Origin: Butyricimonas muris
GTDB lineage: Bacteria > Bacteroidota > Bacteroidia > Bacteroidales > Marinifilaceae
Direction: 5' to 3'
DNA length: 64,000 bases
Assembly (NCBI RefSeq): GCF_046365375.1
Contig: NZ_JBKEIT010000003.1
Location: 372,001-436,000, forward strand
Within the stretch, counting starts at the first letter, position 1; each line of letters begins with the position of its first letter. Positions 52,119 to 60,197 of this stretch are shown here, in pieces. The notes beneath the pieces are model-generated. The model was not told where the DNA came from. It ran no database searches and was given only the letters and a program-made list of their open reading frames with translations. A program made the position numbers and the translations under genes.

Positions 52119-53162
52119 ATGAAAAAAAGTGTTTTATGTTTATTAGCGTTCGCTCTGATTGTGCTAGTGAATGCCTGTGGCGGAGGAAGTGAAAGTGATG
52201 GACCGGAACCGGGTGAAAAAGGATTGGTATTCAGCGTGGATAAGGATACGATTTATAAATCCGGGGACGACAAGGCGGTATTTACGGTGAAATACGACGG
52301 GAAGGATGTAACCGATAAAAGCCGGATATTTGAACGGACATCGGAAAAATTTCTTGACGGGAATGAATTCGGAACTACAAAATTGGGTGAATTCGTATTC
52401 ACGGCAGAATATCAGGGAGAAGTTTCTCAAGAGATAAAAATAGCCTCGGTTGAGGAGGAATATTATCAGGCGAATTTGTTGCTTTTTCATTTTACAAGTA
52501 CCTATTGTATGAATTGTCCCCGGATGATTTACAGTATCAACGCGGCACGGGAAAAAGCCCCGGGAAGATTGATTAAAATTTCCTTCCACGGTCCTATGGA
52601 AGGGGATGATCCGATGCAATTAAAGCCGTACGCGGAACCCTTGATGAAGAAATTTAATTGTTATTTGACTTATCCGGTTGTCGTGTTGAATGGCGTGAGA
52701 TGGTGGAGTGAAGCCAAGGGGTTCGAGGATATGCAATCTTTCTTACCGGACAAAACGGATATCGGGGTGGCATTAGCGACTCGGATTGAAGGCGATAAAG
52801 CATATATTGATATGAATGTGAAGACGATGCGTATATATGACAAGTCTTGTCGGGTGGCTGTGGTGCTTGTTGAAAATAGTTTGAATTACGAGCAATTACA
52901 GGATGACCTTTCTTGGGATAAAACTTATATTCATGATGATGTGGTGCGGCGTTATTTGACGGACGTGATGGGAGATCCTTTGGAAGAAGGTGAATTGAAG
53001 GCGGCTAAATTGCTCACGAAATCCTACACGTATGATATCTCTCCGCTGTTGGTACGCGATGAGGTGGACGTGGTCGCTTATATCATGAAAAGTGACGGGA
53101 CCGTGTTGAATTGTACGAGGGTGAAACTGGGAAAGAGTGTGGATTTTCAGGAAATAGAATAA
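52119..53162 (+). CDS. Omp28-related lipoprotein with CxxC motif (paralogue)
   Basis: A 347-residue lipoprotein (VLVNACGGGSESD) with the same plan as its neighbour: an N-terminal sandwich (FSVDKDTIYKSGDDKAVFTV), then LFHFTSTYCMNCPRMIYSI (CMNC), a central extension, and the final CTRVKLGKSVDF. The two are clear but distant paralogues. It ends the first part of the SusCD operon; a repeat element separates it from porV. Confidence 0.85.
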   Translation: MKKSVLCLLAFALIVLVNACGGGSESDGPEPGEKGLVFSVDKDTIYKSGDDKAVFTVKYDGKDVTDKSRIFERTSEKFLDGNEFGTTKLGEFVFTAEYQGEVSQEIKIASVEEEYYQANLLLFHFTSTYCMNCPRMIYSINAAREKAPGRLIKISFHGPMEGDDPMQLKPYAEPLMKKFNCYLTYPVVVLNGVRWWSEAKGFEDMQSFLPDKTDIGVALATRIEGDKAYIDMNVKTMRIYDKSCRVAVVLVENSLNYEQLQDDLSWDKTYIHDDVVRRYLTDVMGDPLEEGELKAAKLLTKSYTYDISPLLVRDEVDVVAYIMKSDGTVLNCTRVKLGKSVDFQEIE

Positions 53163-53204
53163 TACCGGAGCAACCGCACAAATGCCTTTGCGCTAGTAGG
53201 CAGA

Positions 53205-53310
53205 AGTTTATAAGGTTTATAAAGTTCATAAGGTCTATAAGGTTCTTTTGACCCTGCGGGCGCTTTGTTTGAGGCAGCTTTCGCTGCCGTTATACATGCT
53301 CCGAAGGACT
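53205..53310. repeat. Structured repeat element, shortened copy
   Basis: It has the same left nonamer array (TTTATAAGG, TTTATAAAG, TTCATAAGG, TCTATAAGG; 53207-53242) and central hairpins as 8375-8524, but most of the complementary right arm is missing. The second hairpin is GGCAGC/GCTGCC (53273-53288), against GACAGC/GCTGTC in the first copy: a compensatory A-T to G-C change. Confidence 0.7.
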
Positions 53311-53350
53311 CCTTTAGTTTGATAGACTAGGTGAAGGTATTTAATGTGGG

Positions 53351-53358
53351 TAGCTTTG
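53351..53358 (+). promoter_or_regulatory. Putative -7 box for porV-subtilase
   Basis: TAGCTTTG fits TAnnTTTG, 16 bases before the porV start, just after the repeat element. No good -33 element is seen, so this start may be weak or regulated. Confidence 0.5.
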
Positions 53359-53374
53359 GAATAAGATTAAAACT

Positions 53375-54448
53375 ATGGTAAAGTTTATCATTCTTGTTTT
53401 ATTTATAGTGTTGTCAAGTGTTGTTTTTGGTCAGGAACAAGTGGTCGTATCGACCGCCGTTCCTTTCCTAAATATCACTCCTGATGCCCGTGGCGGGGGA
53501 GTGGCGGAAACCGGAGTGGCAGGTCGACCGGACGTGTATTCCATGTATTATAACGCTTCCCGCTATGCTTTCGTGAAGGGGCGAGGGGGTGTGGCGTTTA
53601 GTTATTTACCTTGGATGAGGCATTTGATTAAAGGACAGAATTTGTTTGCGATAAACGGGTGTTATCGGTTGGATGATTTACAGACGGTAGCGGCAGGAAT
53701 CCGGTATTTGAAAGGAGATGATTTTGCCGGGACAGGAGCGGCAGGTGAATCGGCAGGTGATTTTTCTCCCTCGGATTACGTGTTGGAAGCTGCATATAGC
53801 CGGAGATTCGGGCAATGCTTTTCAGCTGCATTGACGTTTAAATATATCCACACGGGGTTGGGAGAACTGAAAATGCCGGATGCGGACGGGTGCGATCCTT
53901 CCGGTGCTGTCGCTTTTGATATCTCGTGTTTTTATCAGAAAGAAACGGACGGTATATGTCCGTCGGCTTGGCGTGTAGGGGTGAATATCTCGAATATCGG
54001 CTCCAAAATAGCTTATATGACCGTGGGGAAGGAGGCTTATTTGCCTGCCAATCTACGTTTAGGCGGTGCTTACGAGATAAACGTGAACCGTCTGCACCGG
54101 GTATCTGTTTCATTGGATATTAACAAGTTAATGGTGAGAACGTATGATCCGGACAAAAAGGATGAAAGCGTATTGAAAAACATAGCGGGTTCTTTCGGGA
54201 ACGAAAAATTCTTGAAAAGTATCGTGTGGCAATTGGGGGCGGAATATCAATGGCGGGAGTTATTGGCGGTGAGGGCAGGATATTTCCATGAAAGCGAGAT
54301 GTACGGTTACCGGCAATACCTGACTTTAGGAGGCGGGATTGCCCGGAAAGGTTTTATGCTGGATGCTTCCTATCTGTTCCCGACCGGAGAGAAAGATGCG
54401 CCTTACAAGAATACATTTAGGTTGTCATTAGGCTATTGTTTCAAGTGA
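53375..54448 (+). CDS. PorV/PorQ-family outer-membrane protein (type IX secretion accessory)
   Basis: A 357-residue beta-barrel protein of the FadL-like PorV family. After the signal peptide comes the hallmark VPFLNITPDARGGGVAETGV, then YYNASRYAFVKGRGGVAFSY and repeated amphipathic strands. PorV shuttles type IX cargo from the translocon to the attachment complex by binding the C-terminal sorting domain. This copy lies 30 bases before a subtilase that carries such a domain, so a dedicated cargo shuttle is likely. It is probably not the main porV, which usually sits near porU. Confidence 0.82.
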   Translation: MVKFIILVLFIVLSSVVFGQEQVVVSTAVPFLNITPDARGGGVAETGVAGRPDVYSMYYNASRYAFVKGRGGVAFSYLPWMRHLIKGQNLFAINGCYRLDDLQTVAAGIRYLKGDDFAGTGAAGESAGDFSPSDYVLEAAYSRRFGQCFSAALTFKYIHTGLGELKMPDADGCDPSGAVAFDISCFYQKETDGICPSAWRVGVNISNIGSKIAYMTVGKEAYLPANLRLGGAYEINVNRLHRVSVSLDINKLMVRTYDPDKKDESVLKNIAGSFGNEKFLKSIVWQLGAEYQWRELLAVRAGYFHESEMYGYRQYLTLGGGIARKGFMLDASYLFPTGEKDAPYKNTFRLSLGYCFK

Positions 54449-54478
54449 CCCGAGGTTTTACAATTCAAAAATAACTAC

Positions 54479-56602
54479 ATGGAAACACACAGGTTAATGA
54501 ATTTGGCATGCGGGGGAATGTTTGGCATTGCATTCCTGTTTTGTATCGCTTGTCAGGATAAAAATATAATATTGGGAACGGAACCGGATTCGTCCGCGGA
54601 TGGACTTGCAACAGGGGTTGTTTACGTTCAGTTTCAACGGGAGCAGGTTGCCGCCTACGCGAGCGATAACGGTGGCAATCGGACAGTCGGCAAATGGGAA
54701 AACATGAATATCAAGCGTGTCTTTCCGCCTGCCGGTAAGTTCGAGGAACGTCATAAAGCGTTCGGTTTGGATTTATGGTACAAGATTGAAGTACCGGAAG
54801 GTACACGGGCTCAGGATGTGGTGGATTATTTTTCCGTGCAGGACGCTGTTTTGGAAGTGGCGGAGGAGCGGGTTATACCGGAGCCTATGCCTTTACCCGT
54901 GACTGTATCGGCACTCGGTCGGGGAGAGGGGGAGAGATTGCCGTTCAATGATCCCTACTTGGGGAAGCAATGGCATTATGACCGCACCGGGAGCGTGGAA
55001 ACCACGGATAACGCACATATCGGTTTATTCAAGGGATGGGAAGTAACCGGAGGAAACCGGGATGTGATTGTTGCGGTTCTGGATGTCGGCGGGGATTATC
55101 TTCATGAAGACTTGAAAGATAATATATGGATTAATGAAAAGGAATTGAATGGAGTAGCTGGAACAGACGATGATAACAACGGGTACACGGATGATATTTA
55201 CGGGTACAATTTTGTCGCGGGTTCGGGAACGATCAGCCGCGAGGATCACGGTACTCATGTCGCGGGAACAATTGCGGCTGTGAATAATAACGGGATTGGC
55301 GTTTGCGGTATTGCCGGAGGAACGGGTAAAGGAGACGGCGTGAGGATTATGCTGAATCAAGTGGGTACTTACACGGGGGGAGTGACTCAAAATTGGGAAG
55401 CTTTGGCTAACGCATTTGTGTATGCCGCGGATAATGGTGCTGTTATTTGCCAGTGTAGCTGGACTTTTCCTTATTCCAACAGTCTTTTGAAGCAAGGCAT
55501 CGAGTATTTCGTGGAAAACGCGGGTTCCCGCGAGGGGAGTCCTATGCGGGGAGGAATGGTTGTCGTGGCGTCAGGCAATGACGGTCGGCACACGGATGCT
55601 TACCCGGCAAGTTACGAGGTTTGTATCAGCGTCGCTGCCGTGACGAACCAAGGAAAAAAAGCTACTTATTCGAATTACGACGAATCCGTTGATATATCCG
55701 CACCCGGCGGAGAGAAATCTCCCTCGGAATCTGGTATTTTCAGTACGTTGGCGAACAATAAATACGGGTATATGAATGGGACTTCTATGGCGTGCCCTCA
55801 CGTGAGCGGTATTGCGGCGTTGATTGTTTCAGCCCATGCCGGTAAAGATTTTACCGCTGCCCGGTTAAAGGAAATTTTATTGGAATCCGTAATGAGTATT
55901 GAAGATACAGAACCGGAATATGCACCCTTGATGGGGAAAGGGGGTGCTCGTGCCGATCTGGCTTTATGGAAGAATGACGGGGTGGCACCGGAAAAGGTGA
56001 GAGATCTGCAATTCAAACAGGAAAATGAAGGGTATTATCTGGTGTGGAGTAATGCCTCGGATCAGAATGACGGTTCTCCCCGAAAATGTAATTTGTATAG
56101 AAGTGATCAACCTTTGAATGCTGCTGATTTAGATCGGGCAGAAATGGAAGAAATAGATTTACGGGGCAAGGAAGCGGGAGAGAGGATTACAGTAGAACTT
56201 CCTAAACCCGCAAATAGAAATACGATAGATTATTATGCTTTGACAAGTGCGGATCCGTGGGGGAACGTTTCCGGTTTGTCGAACGTGGTAGAAATTCGTT
56301 GGGTTCAGGTATTACCGGAGGAAGAACCCGAGCCGGAAAAGCCTGAGACACCGGAAAAGAGCATCGTTGTTTACCCGAATCCTACAACCGGCATATTAAA
56401 TGTGAAATGGGGAAGCGCACAAGGTGCGAAGAGTGTGAACGTGTATGATTTAATGGCTCGGCGCGTATTCACGAAGATATTGAATAATAATAAAAATTCC
56501 GGTGAAGAAACGGTGGATATATCCCGTTTACCTGTCGGACGTTACGTGTTGAAATTCAGCAGTGATGAAGGGGTTCAGGCTGTGAATGTCATTAAGATAT
56601 GA
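54479..56602 (+). CDS. S8 subtilisin-like protease with type IX sorting domain
   Basis: A 707-residue protease. The N terminus ends in a weak lipobox (FCIACQDK, Cys25). A propeptide-like region (45-140) precedes the S8 domain, with Asp202 (AVLDVGGDYLHE), His257 (DHGTHVAGT), oxyanion Asn367 (VASGNDG) and Ser436 (GTSMACPHVSG). A fibronectin III-like domain follows (about 505-610), then a type A type IX sorting domain (630-707; VVYPNPTTGILNVKWG, VNVYDLMARRVFT, LPVGRYVLKFSSD). Both a lipid anchor and a sorting domain are unusual in one protein. It should cleave extracellular protein at the surface. Confidence 0.93.
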   Translation: METHRLMNLACGGMFGIAFLFCIACQDKNIILGTEPDSSADGLATGVVYVQFQREQVAAYASDNGGNRTVGKWENMNIKRVFPPAGKFEERHKAFGLDLWYKIEVPEGTRAQDVVDYFSVQDAVLEVAEERVIPEPMPLPVTVSALGRGEGERLPFNDPYLGKQWHYDRTGSVETTDNAHIGLFKGWEVTGGNRDVIVAVLDVGGDYLHEDLKDNIWINEKELNGVAGTDDDNNGYTDDIYGYNFVAGSGTISREDHGTHVAGTIAAVNNNGIGVCGIAGGTGKGDGVRIMLNQVGTYTGGVTQNWEALANAFVYAADNGAVICQCSWTFPYSNSLLKQGIEYFVENAGSREGSPMRGGMVVVASGNDGRHTDAYPASYEVCISVAAVTNQGKKATYSNYDESVDISAPGGEKSPSESGIFSTLANNKYGYMNGTSMACPHVSGIAALIVSAHAGKDFTAARLKEILLESVMSIEDTEPEYAPLMGKGGARADLALWKNDGVAPEKVRDLQFKQENEGYYLVWSNASDQNDGSPRKCNLYRSDQPLNAADLDRAEMEEIDLRGKEAGERITVELPKPANRNTIDYYALTSADPWGNVSGLSNVVEIRWVQVLPEEEPEPEKPETPEKSIVVYPNPTTGILNVKWGSAQGAKSVNVYDLMARRVFTKILNNNKNSGEETVDISRLPVGRYVLKFSSDEGVQAVNVIKI

Positions 56603-56625
56603 GCTTGATTTGACGAGCTGAATGA

Positions 56626-56692
56626 GTGTGCTTTTTTTTCATAATTTGTTTGCCGGGGGAGAATGATCCGTTGGGTTGTTCTCCCCCTTTTT
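56626..56692 (+). terminator. Terminator with conserved leader motif, copy 1
   Basis: GGGGGAGAA (56655-56663) pairs perfectly with TTCTCCCCC (56679-56687), followed by TTTTTT. The preceding 30 bases, including TTTTTCATAATTTGTTTG, recur at 58479-58514. Confidence 0.85.
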
Positions 56693-56776
56693 TACAAGCT
56701 TATTTTAGGAGGAATAAAAATAACAAGGTGTAGTTGGAAAGTAGGGTGTTTAATTAATAATTTAAAAATTTACAGT

Positions 56777-57394
56777 ATGAAAAGAGTGAATTATTTTATC
56801 ATGATTGTTTTTTGTGGATTGTCACTTTGTGGATGCGAAAAAGTAGAAGAGCAAAAAACAGAAAATGCAGTTGTTACTTATGAAACTTTGGAAAAAGAGT
56901 ATGGGATTCATTTTACTGAAGTTGAAAATGATGGTACAGATGCTGTACCGATGTCATTGAATGAATTAAAAATGTTTTTGGAAAGTTTAGAAAAATTGAA
57001 TGGGAAAAAAATTGAAGCAAACGTAACTAGAGAACCTGCTTTATCCCGAGGTGAAGCTTCATTTGTAGGTTCAATAGTTCGAATAGAAGAAGGGAATATA
57101 AATCTTGGTAGATTAGTTAAAATTAGGGTAGATTATTATCAGGAGGGGAAGTATTTCTATACCTATGTTTATGATCAAAGTAGTGGTACTACATTATATC
57201 GCGGTACAAGAAACACAAAAGTTCATAATTTGATGTATGGAGGTGTAATATATAAATCTTTTGAAGAAAGTAATTGTACTGTTAATATAATAAATGGTTC
57301 ACAAACGACAACTATAAATTTTAGATTACAAGTAGATTGGGATTTAGATACTGATCACGCAGAGTTTACTTTGTTTACTTTATTTATGTCGTAG
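56777..57394 (+). CDS. Lipoprotein of unknown function
   Basis: A 205-residue lipoprotein (CGLSLCGCEKVEEQK). The body is rich in beta-strands (KIRVDYYQEGKYFYTYVYDQ) and not recognised. The frame begins at 56663, but the lipoprotein signal starts at ATG 56777. The gene is clearly more AT-rich than the SusCD block before it, hinting at a different origin. The next gene follows after 3 bases. Confidence 0.7.
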   Translation: MKRVNYFIMIVFCGLSLCGCEKVEEQKTENAVVTYETLEKEYGIHFTEVENDGTDAVPMSLNELKMFLESLEKLNGKKIEANVTREPALSRGEASFVGSIVRIEEGNINLGRLVKIRVDYYQEGKYFYTYVYDQSSGTTLYRGTRNTKVHNLMYGGVIYKSFEESNCTVNIINGSQTTTINFRLQVDWDLDTDHAEFTLFTLFMS

Positions 57395-57397
57395 ATT

Positions 57398-58444
57398 ATG
57401 AAAAAGTATATTTTTTTGATTTTTACTCTTGTGTTTTTGGGATGTCAGGATGATAATGAGCAAACTTTAGATTTAGATGCTACAAGTTATTCCGACACTC
57501 AACTGGAGCTATCCCTTAACGGAATACAGCTTGAGGGACGAACCGTAAAGATAAATCCTGAAAAAGGAACAAAAGCAGAACTTTATTTGATGTCGTTATT
57601 ACCCGGAGAAAAAGAAACCAAAATCTTTGTGGTGGGAGAAAAAAATGAGATGGGAGTGAGTATTTACGGAAGTGATGAAAACAAGGATCGTACTCTTTCA
57701 GTTGTAGGAGAAATCAAAGATGAAAAACTCTCGTTACAGGCAGATGTAAAGATACATTCCGAAATTGTAGGTAAGTGGAAATTGCCTTCCGGAAATCAAG
57801 TGCTGACAGATAGATTGAATAACTCTGCTGTCTATGTTGATTTGGTTAATAAGGAGATGAAGTCTATTCAATTACCGGTTTTTCTTTATAACGGAAATGT
57901 GGATACCAATAATAAACCTATTTATGATTATCCTCAGACAGCTTTCATAGAAGATCCGGGTGATGGGAACGGGCGTTGGTTTGCAGAATGTGTAATGAAC
58001 GGAGCTCTCTCTAATTTCTATTCATCTTTGCTTCCTGGAATCGAGTTTAGGGCTAACGGTCATGTTCAATTTACAATCGTACCATGGAAGGGAGAAGAGC
58101 CAATAATATTACCTGATGGGTTTATTCGTTATGGTATTTATGATGGGAAAATTTGGTTCATGGTTGAAAATGCAGAAAAAAATGCGAATGTCGGAATTGC
58201 TTTTCTTTTGAAACAAAAGGACGGGAAAGCTAAAATTGCTATTGATAAATCATTATTGAATACATTTATTGAACTTTCTCCTTATTTGAAGGCTTTATTG
58301 AATTATCAGAATAAGGTAGATATGTTTCAGCACGGAAAAGCAACCGAAGAATCCGTACAGATTTTTGTAGATAAAGATATGGTTGATTTATTACGTTCTG
58401 CTGAATATTTTGAATTAGGGATCAATTTGTTACCGGTTCAATAG
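57398..58444 (+). CDS. Lipoprotein of unknown function (DUF4925-like)
   Basis: A 348-residue lipoprotein (FTLVFLGCQDDNEQT). The repeated beta pattern in the first third (YSDTQLELSLNGIQLEGRTV, KAELYLMSLLPGEKETKI, IVGKWKLPSG) resembles DUF4925-type proteins. Similar AT-rich codon use links it to the preceding gene. No function is recognised. It ends at a terminator pair. Confidence 0.65.
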   Translation: MKKYIFLIFTLVFLGCQDDNEQTLDLDATSYSDTQLELSLNGIQLEGRTVKINPEKGTKAELYLMSLLPGEKETKIFVVGEKNEMGVSIYGSDENKDRTLSVVGEIKDEKLSLQADVKIHSEIVGKWKLPSGNQVLTDRLNNSAVYVDLVNKEMKSIQLPVFLYNGNVDTNNKPIYDYPQTAFIEDPGDGNGRWFAECVMNGALSNFYSSLLPGIEFRANGHVQFTIVPWKGEEPIILPDGFIRYGIYDGKIWFMVENAEKNANVGIAFLLKQKDGKAKIAIDKSLLNTFIELSPYLKALLNYQNKVDMFQHGKATEESVQIFVDKDMVDLLRSAEYFELGINLLPVQ

Positions 58445-58466
58445 CGAATGTGTAAATTATAATCCG

Positions 58467-58543
58467 ACACACTAAAATGTGTGTTTTTTTCATAATTTGT
58501 TTGTTGGGGAGAATTTTACATGTTATAAATTTTCCCCATTTTT
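58467..58543 (+). terminator. Terminator pair with conserved leader motif, copy 2
   Basis: ACACAC/GTGTGT (58467-58484) with a T-run is followed by the shared motif TTTTTCATAATTTGTTTG. A second stem follows (58506-58516 with 58527-58537, one G-U) with ATTTTT. Confidence 0.75.
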
Positions 58544-58624
58544 ATGTGTATTAGATAAATAGAAAATGTATTTTTTTAGCCTGTCGGGGAGGGCGTTTCA
58601 TAAGACATAAAAATAAGAAGTCTT

Positions 58625-58996
58625 ATGAATAAAATAGATAATAGTATAGATCATCATGATCCCTTTGGATTTTTCGTGCGTCAAGGGGATTTTCAGCGAA
58701 AATGTTATTACTCGGAGATATTGTGGGTGGAGGCTGACCGATGTTATAGTGATATTTACCGGAAGGGAAAATCCCGGATTTCCGTGGTGCACCCGATGGC
58801 GTCGGTAGAACAGATGTTGCCGAAAGAGTGGTTTATGCGGATACACCGCAGTTATATCGTGAATCTTCGTTTTGTGGACGGTTTTGTCGGAAACTCGGTA
58901 TGTATCGGGGAGAAGATGTTACCGATCAGTGCGCCATACAAGGAGAATTTGTATGCTTATTTTCATTTTTTGGATTCATTGAGAAGGAAAAAATGA
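58625..58996 (+). CDS. Stand-alone LytTR DNA-binding regulator
   Basis: A 123-residue LytTR-domain protein without receiver or membrane part. The domain shows YYSEILWVEADRCYSDIYRK, SVVHPMASVEQMLPKEWFMR and IHRSYIVNLRFVDGF, all typical. In Bacteroidetes LytTR proteins usually pair with a YesM-type kinase; here none is adjacent. It lies 184 bases upstream of the holin-amidase operon in the same direction, and a LytTR-like direct repeat overlaps that operon's promoter. Confidence 0.88.
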   Translation: MNKIDNSIDHHDPFGFFVRQGDFQRKCYYSEILWVEADRCYSDIYRKGKSRISVVHPMASVEQMLPKEWFMRIHRSYIVNLRFVDGFVGNSVCIGEKMLPISAPYKENLYAYFHFLDSLRRKK

Positions 58997-59032
58997 GGGA
59001 ATAAGTCGTGATTATTTGAACAAATAAATAAA

Positions 59033-59069
59033 CCTGTCTTGTGGGATGCCTTGCCGACAGGTGAGGCAT
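59033..59069 (+). other. Possible pseudoknot or competing hairpins
   Basis: CCTGTC (59033-59038) can pair with GACAGG (59056-59061), and ATGCCT (59046-59051) with AGGCAT (59064-59069). The two stems interleave, the topology of an H-type pseudoknot or two alternative hairpins. It lies after the LytTR gene and upstream of the holin promoter. Confidence 0.4.
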
Positions 59070-59097
59070 GGGGATGCAATTTCGGATAATCGGGATA

Positions 59098-59156
59098 ATA
59101 GTTGGCGAAGCCGGGTTAATAAAGTTGGTAAAGGGTGGGTGCGTGGTGTATCTTTG
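59098..59156 (+). promoter_or_regulatory. Holin operon promoter with LytTR-like direct repeat
   Basis: TTG (59125-59127) and TATCTTTG (59149-59156) are 21 bases apart. Two direct repeats, ATAGTTGGC (59098-59106) and AAAGTTGGT (59121-59129), match the AgrA-type LytTR consensus at 7 and 9 of 9 positions. They are offset by 23 bases, about two helical turns. The second covers the -33 element. Confidence 0.6.
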
Positions 59157-59180
59157 GGATATAATTAAAAAACATAGAGT

Positions 59181-59552
59181 ATGGGAGTATTACAAAACGT
59201 GATTCGGGAACTGGGGGATATCGTGAATGGGTTGTCGGTTTCCTCGAAAGAAAAACAGAAGATACAAGAGGAGATTCAATCTCTGGTGTATCGTTACAAG
59301 AGTGAGCTGGTGCGTGAACAGTCGGCGGCGGTGGGTGACGAGACGCGGGGAAATTGGTTACAACGGTCGTGGCGCCCGATCGTGATGCTGGTGCTCACGT
59401 TGTTGGTCGTGCTGGGAGTATTCACGGGATCGCCCATGTTGTCCGACAGTTCCCGCTTTTGGGATTTACTGGAGATCGGGGTAGGCGGGTACGTGATCGG
59501 GAGAAGCGGGGAACAGATTACCGGTAGCTTGTTGTCCCGGAAACGGAAATGA
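59181..59552 (+). CDS. 3TM holin-like protein
   Basis: A 123-residue protein. A charged coiled N-terminal half (1-60) is followed by the signature RSWRPIVMLVLTLLVVLGVF, a membrane helix, and another hydrophobic segment (WDLLEIGVGGYVIGRSGEQI). A short basic tail (LLSRKRK) ends it. The RSWRP motif with following helices is that of 3TM-type holins (GTA_holin family, PF11351). It sits just upstream of an amidase gene, the standard holin-endolysin order. Confidence 0.78.
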   Translation: MGVLQNVIRELGDIVNGLSVSSKEKQKIQEEIQSLVYRYKSELVREQSAAVGDETRGNWLQRSWRPIVMLVLTLLVVLGVFTGSPMLSDSSRFWDLLEIGVGGYVIGRSGEQITGSLLSRKRK

Positions 59553-59596
59553 AATGCCGGGCGGGAGTTGTTGTTTTATCTAAAATTTTATGTGTT

Positions 59597-60184
59597 ATGG
59601 AAATTATTGACAATTTGTTGTTCGGGGATAACGTGAAGTATTTACGGTGTTCAAAATGTAATGTGAAGTTATCACGTGTAGACACGCTCGTGCTGCACGG
59701 GACGGGAGGTGCAAGCGCCGTTTCATCCGCCCTTTACTTGAGCAGACCGGACACGGGAGTATCGGCTCACGTGGTGATCGGTCGGGACGGGGAGATATTC
59801 CAGTTATTGCCTTTTGACCTGAAAGCGTGGCACGCGGGGAAGAGCTACCATGCCGGGAGAGTGAACTTGAATGATTGTTCAATCGGCATAGAACTGGATA
59901 ATGCCGGGGAGTTGCAGCGGGTGGGCGACAGGTATTACTCGTATTTCGGGCGGGAATATTCTCCCGAGCAGGTGTACACGACCGAGATAGAAGGGAGAGC
60001 GAGGTACTGGCATCTGTTTACCGAGGGGCAGTTTAAAATTCTGGAAGAGGTTTGTCGCTTGCTGAAAGAGAGGTATAGGATTAAATATCTCGTGAGGCAT
60101 TCGGATATCACTTCACGAAAAGTGGAGCCGGGACCGGCTTTCCCTTTTGGCGAGTTGAAAAAGAAATTAGGTTTTACAAATTAA
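59597..60184 (+). CDS. N-acetylmuramoyl-L-alanine amidase (endolysin-like)
   Basis: A 195-residue amidase_2 family enzyme with zinc-ligand segments VDTLVLHGTGG (first His), LKAWHAGKSYHAGRVNLNDC and YLVRHSDITSRKVEPGPAF (second His and nearby Lys/Asp). It has no signal peptide, so it would need the holin to reach the wall. The frame opens at 59549, overlapping the holin end, but MEIIDNLLFG at 59597 is the likely start. It cleaves the amide bond between muramic acid and peptide. Confidence 0.88.
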   Translation: MEIIDNLLFGDNVKYLRCSKCNVKLSRVDTLVLHGTGGASAVSSALYLSRPDTGVSAHVVIGRDGEIFQLLPFDLKAWHAGKSYHAGRVNLNDCSIGIELDNAGELQRVGDRYYSYFGREYSPEQVYTTEIEGRARYWHLFTEGQFKILEEVCRLLKERYRIKYLVRHSDITSRKVEPGPAFPFGELKKKLGFTN

Positions 60185-60197
60185 AAAGGAGGTAGTT

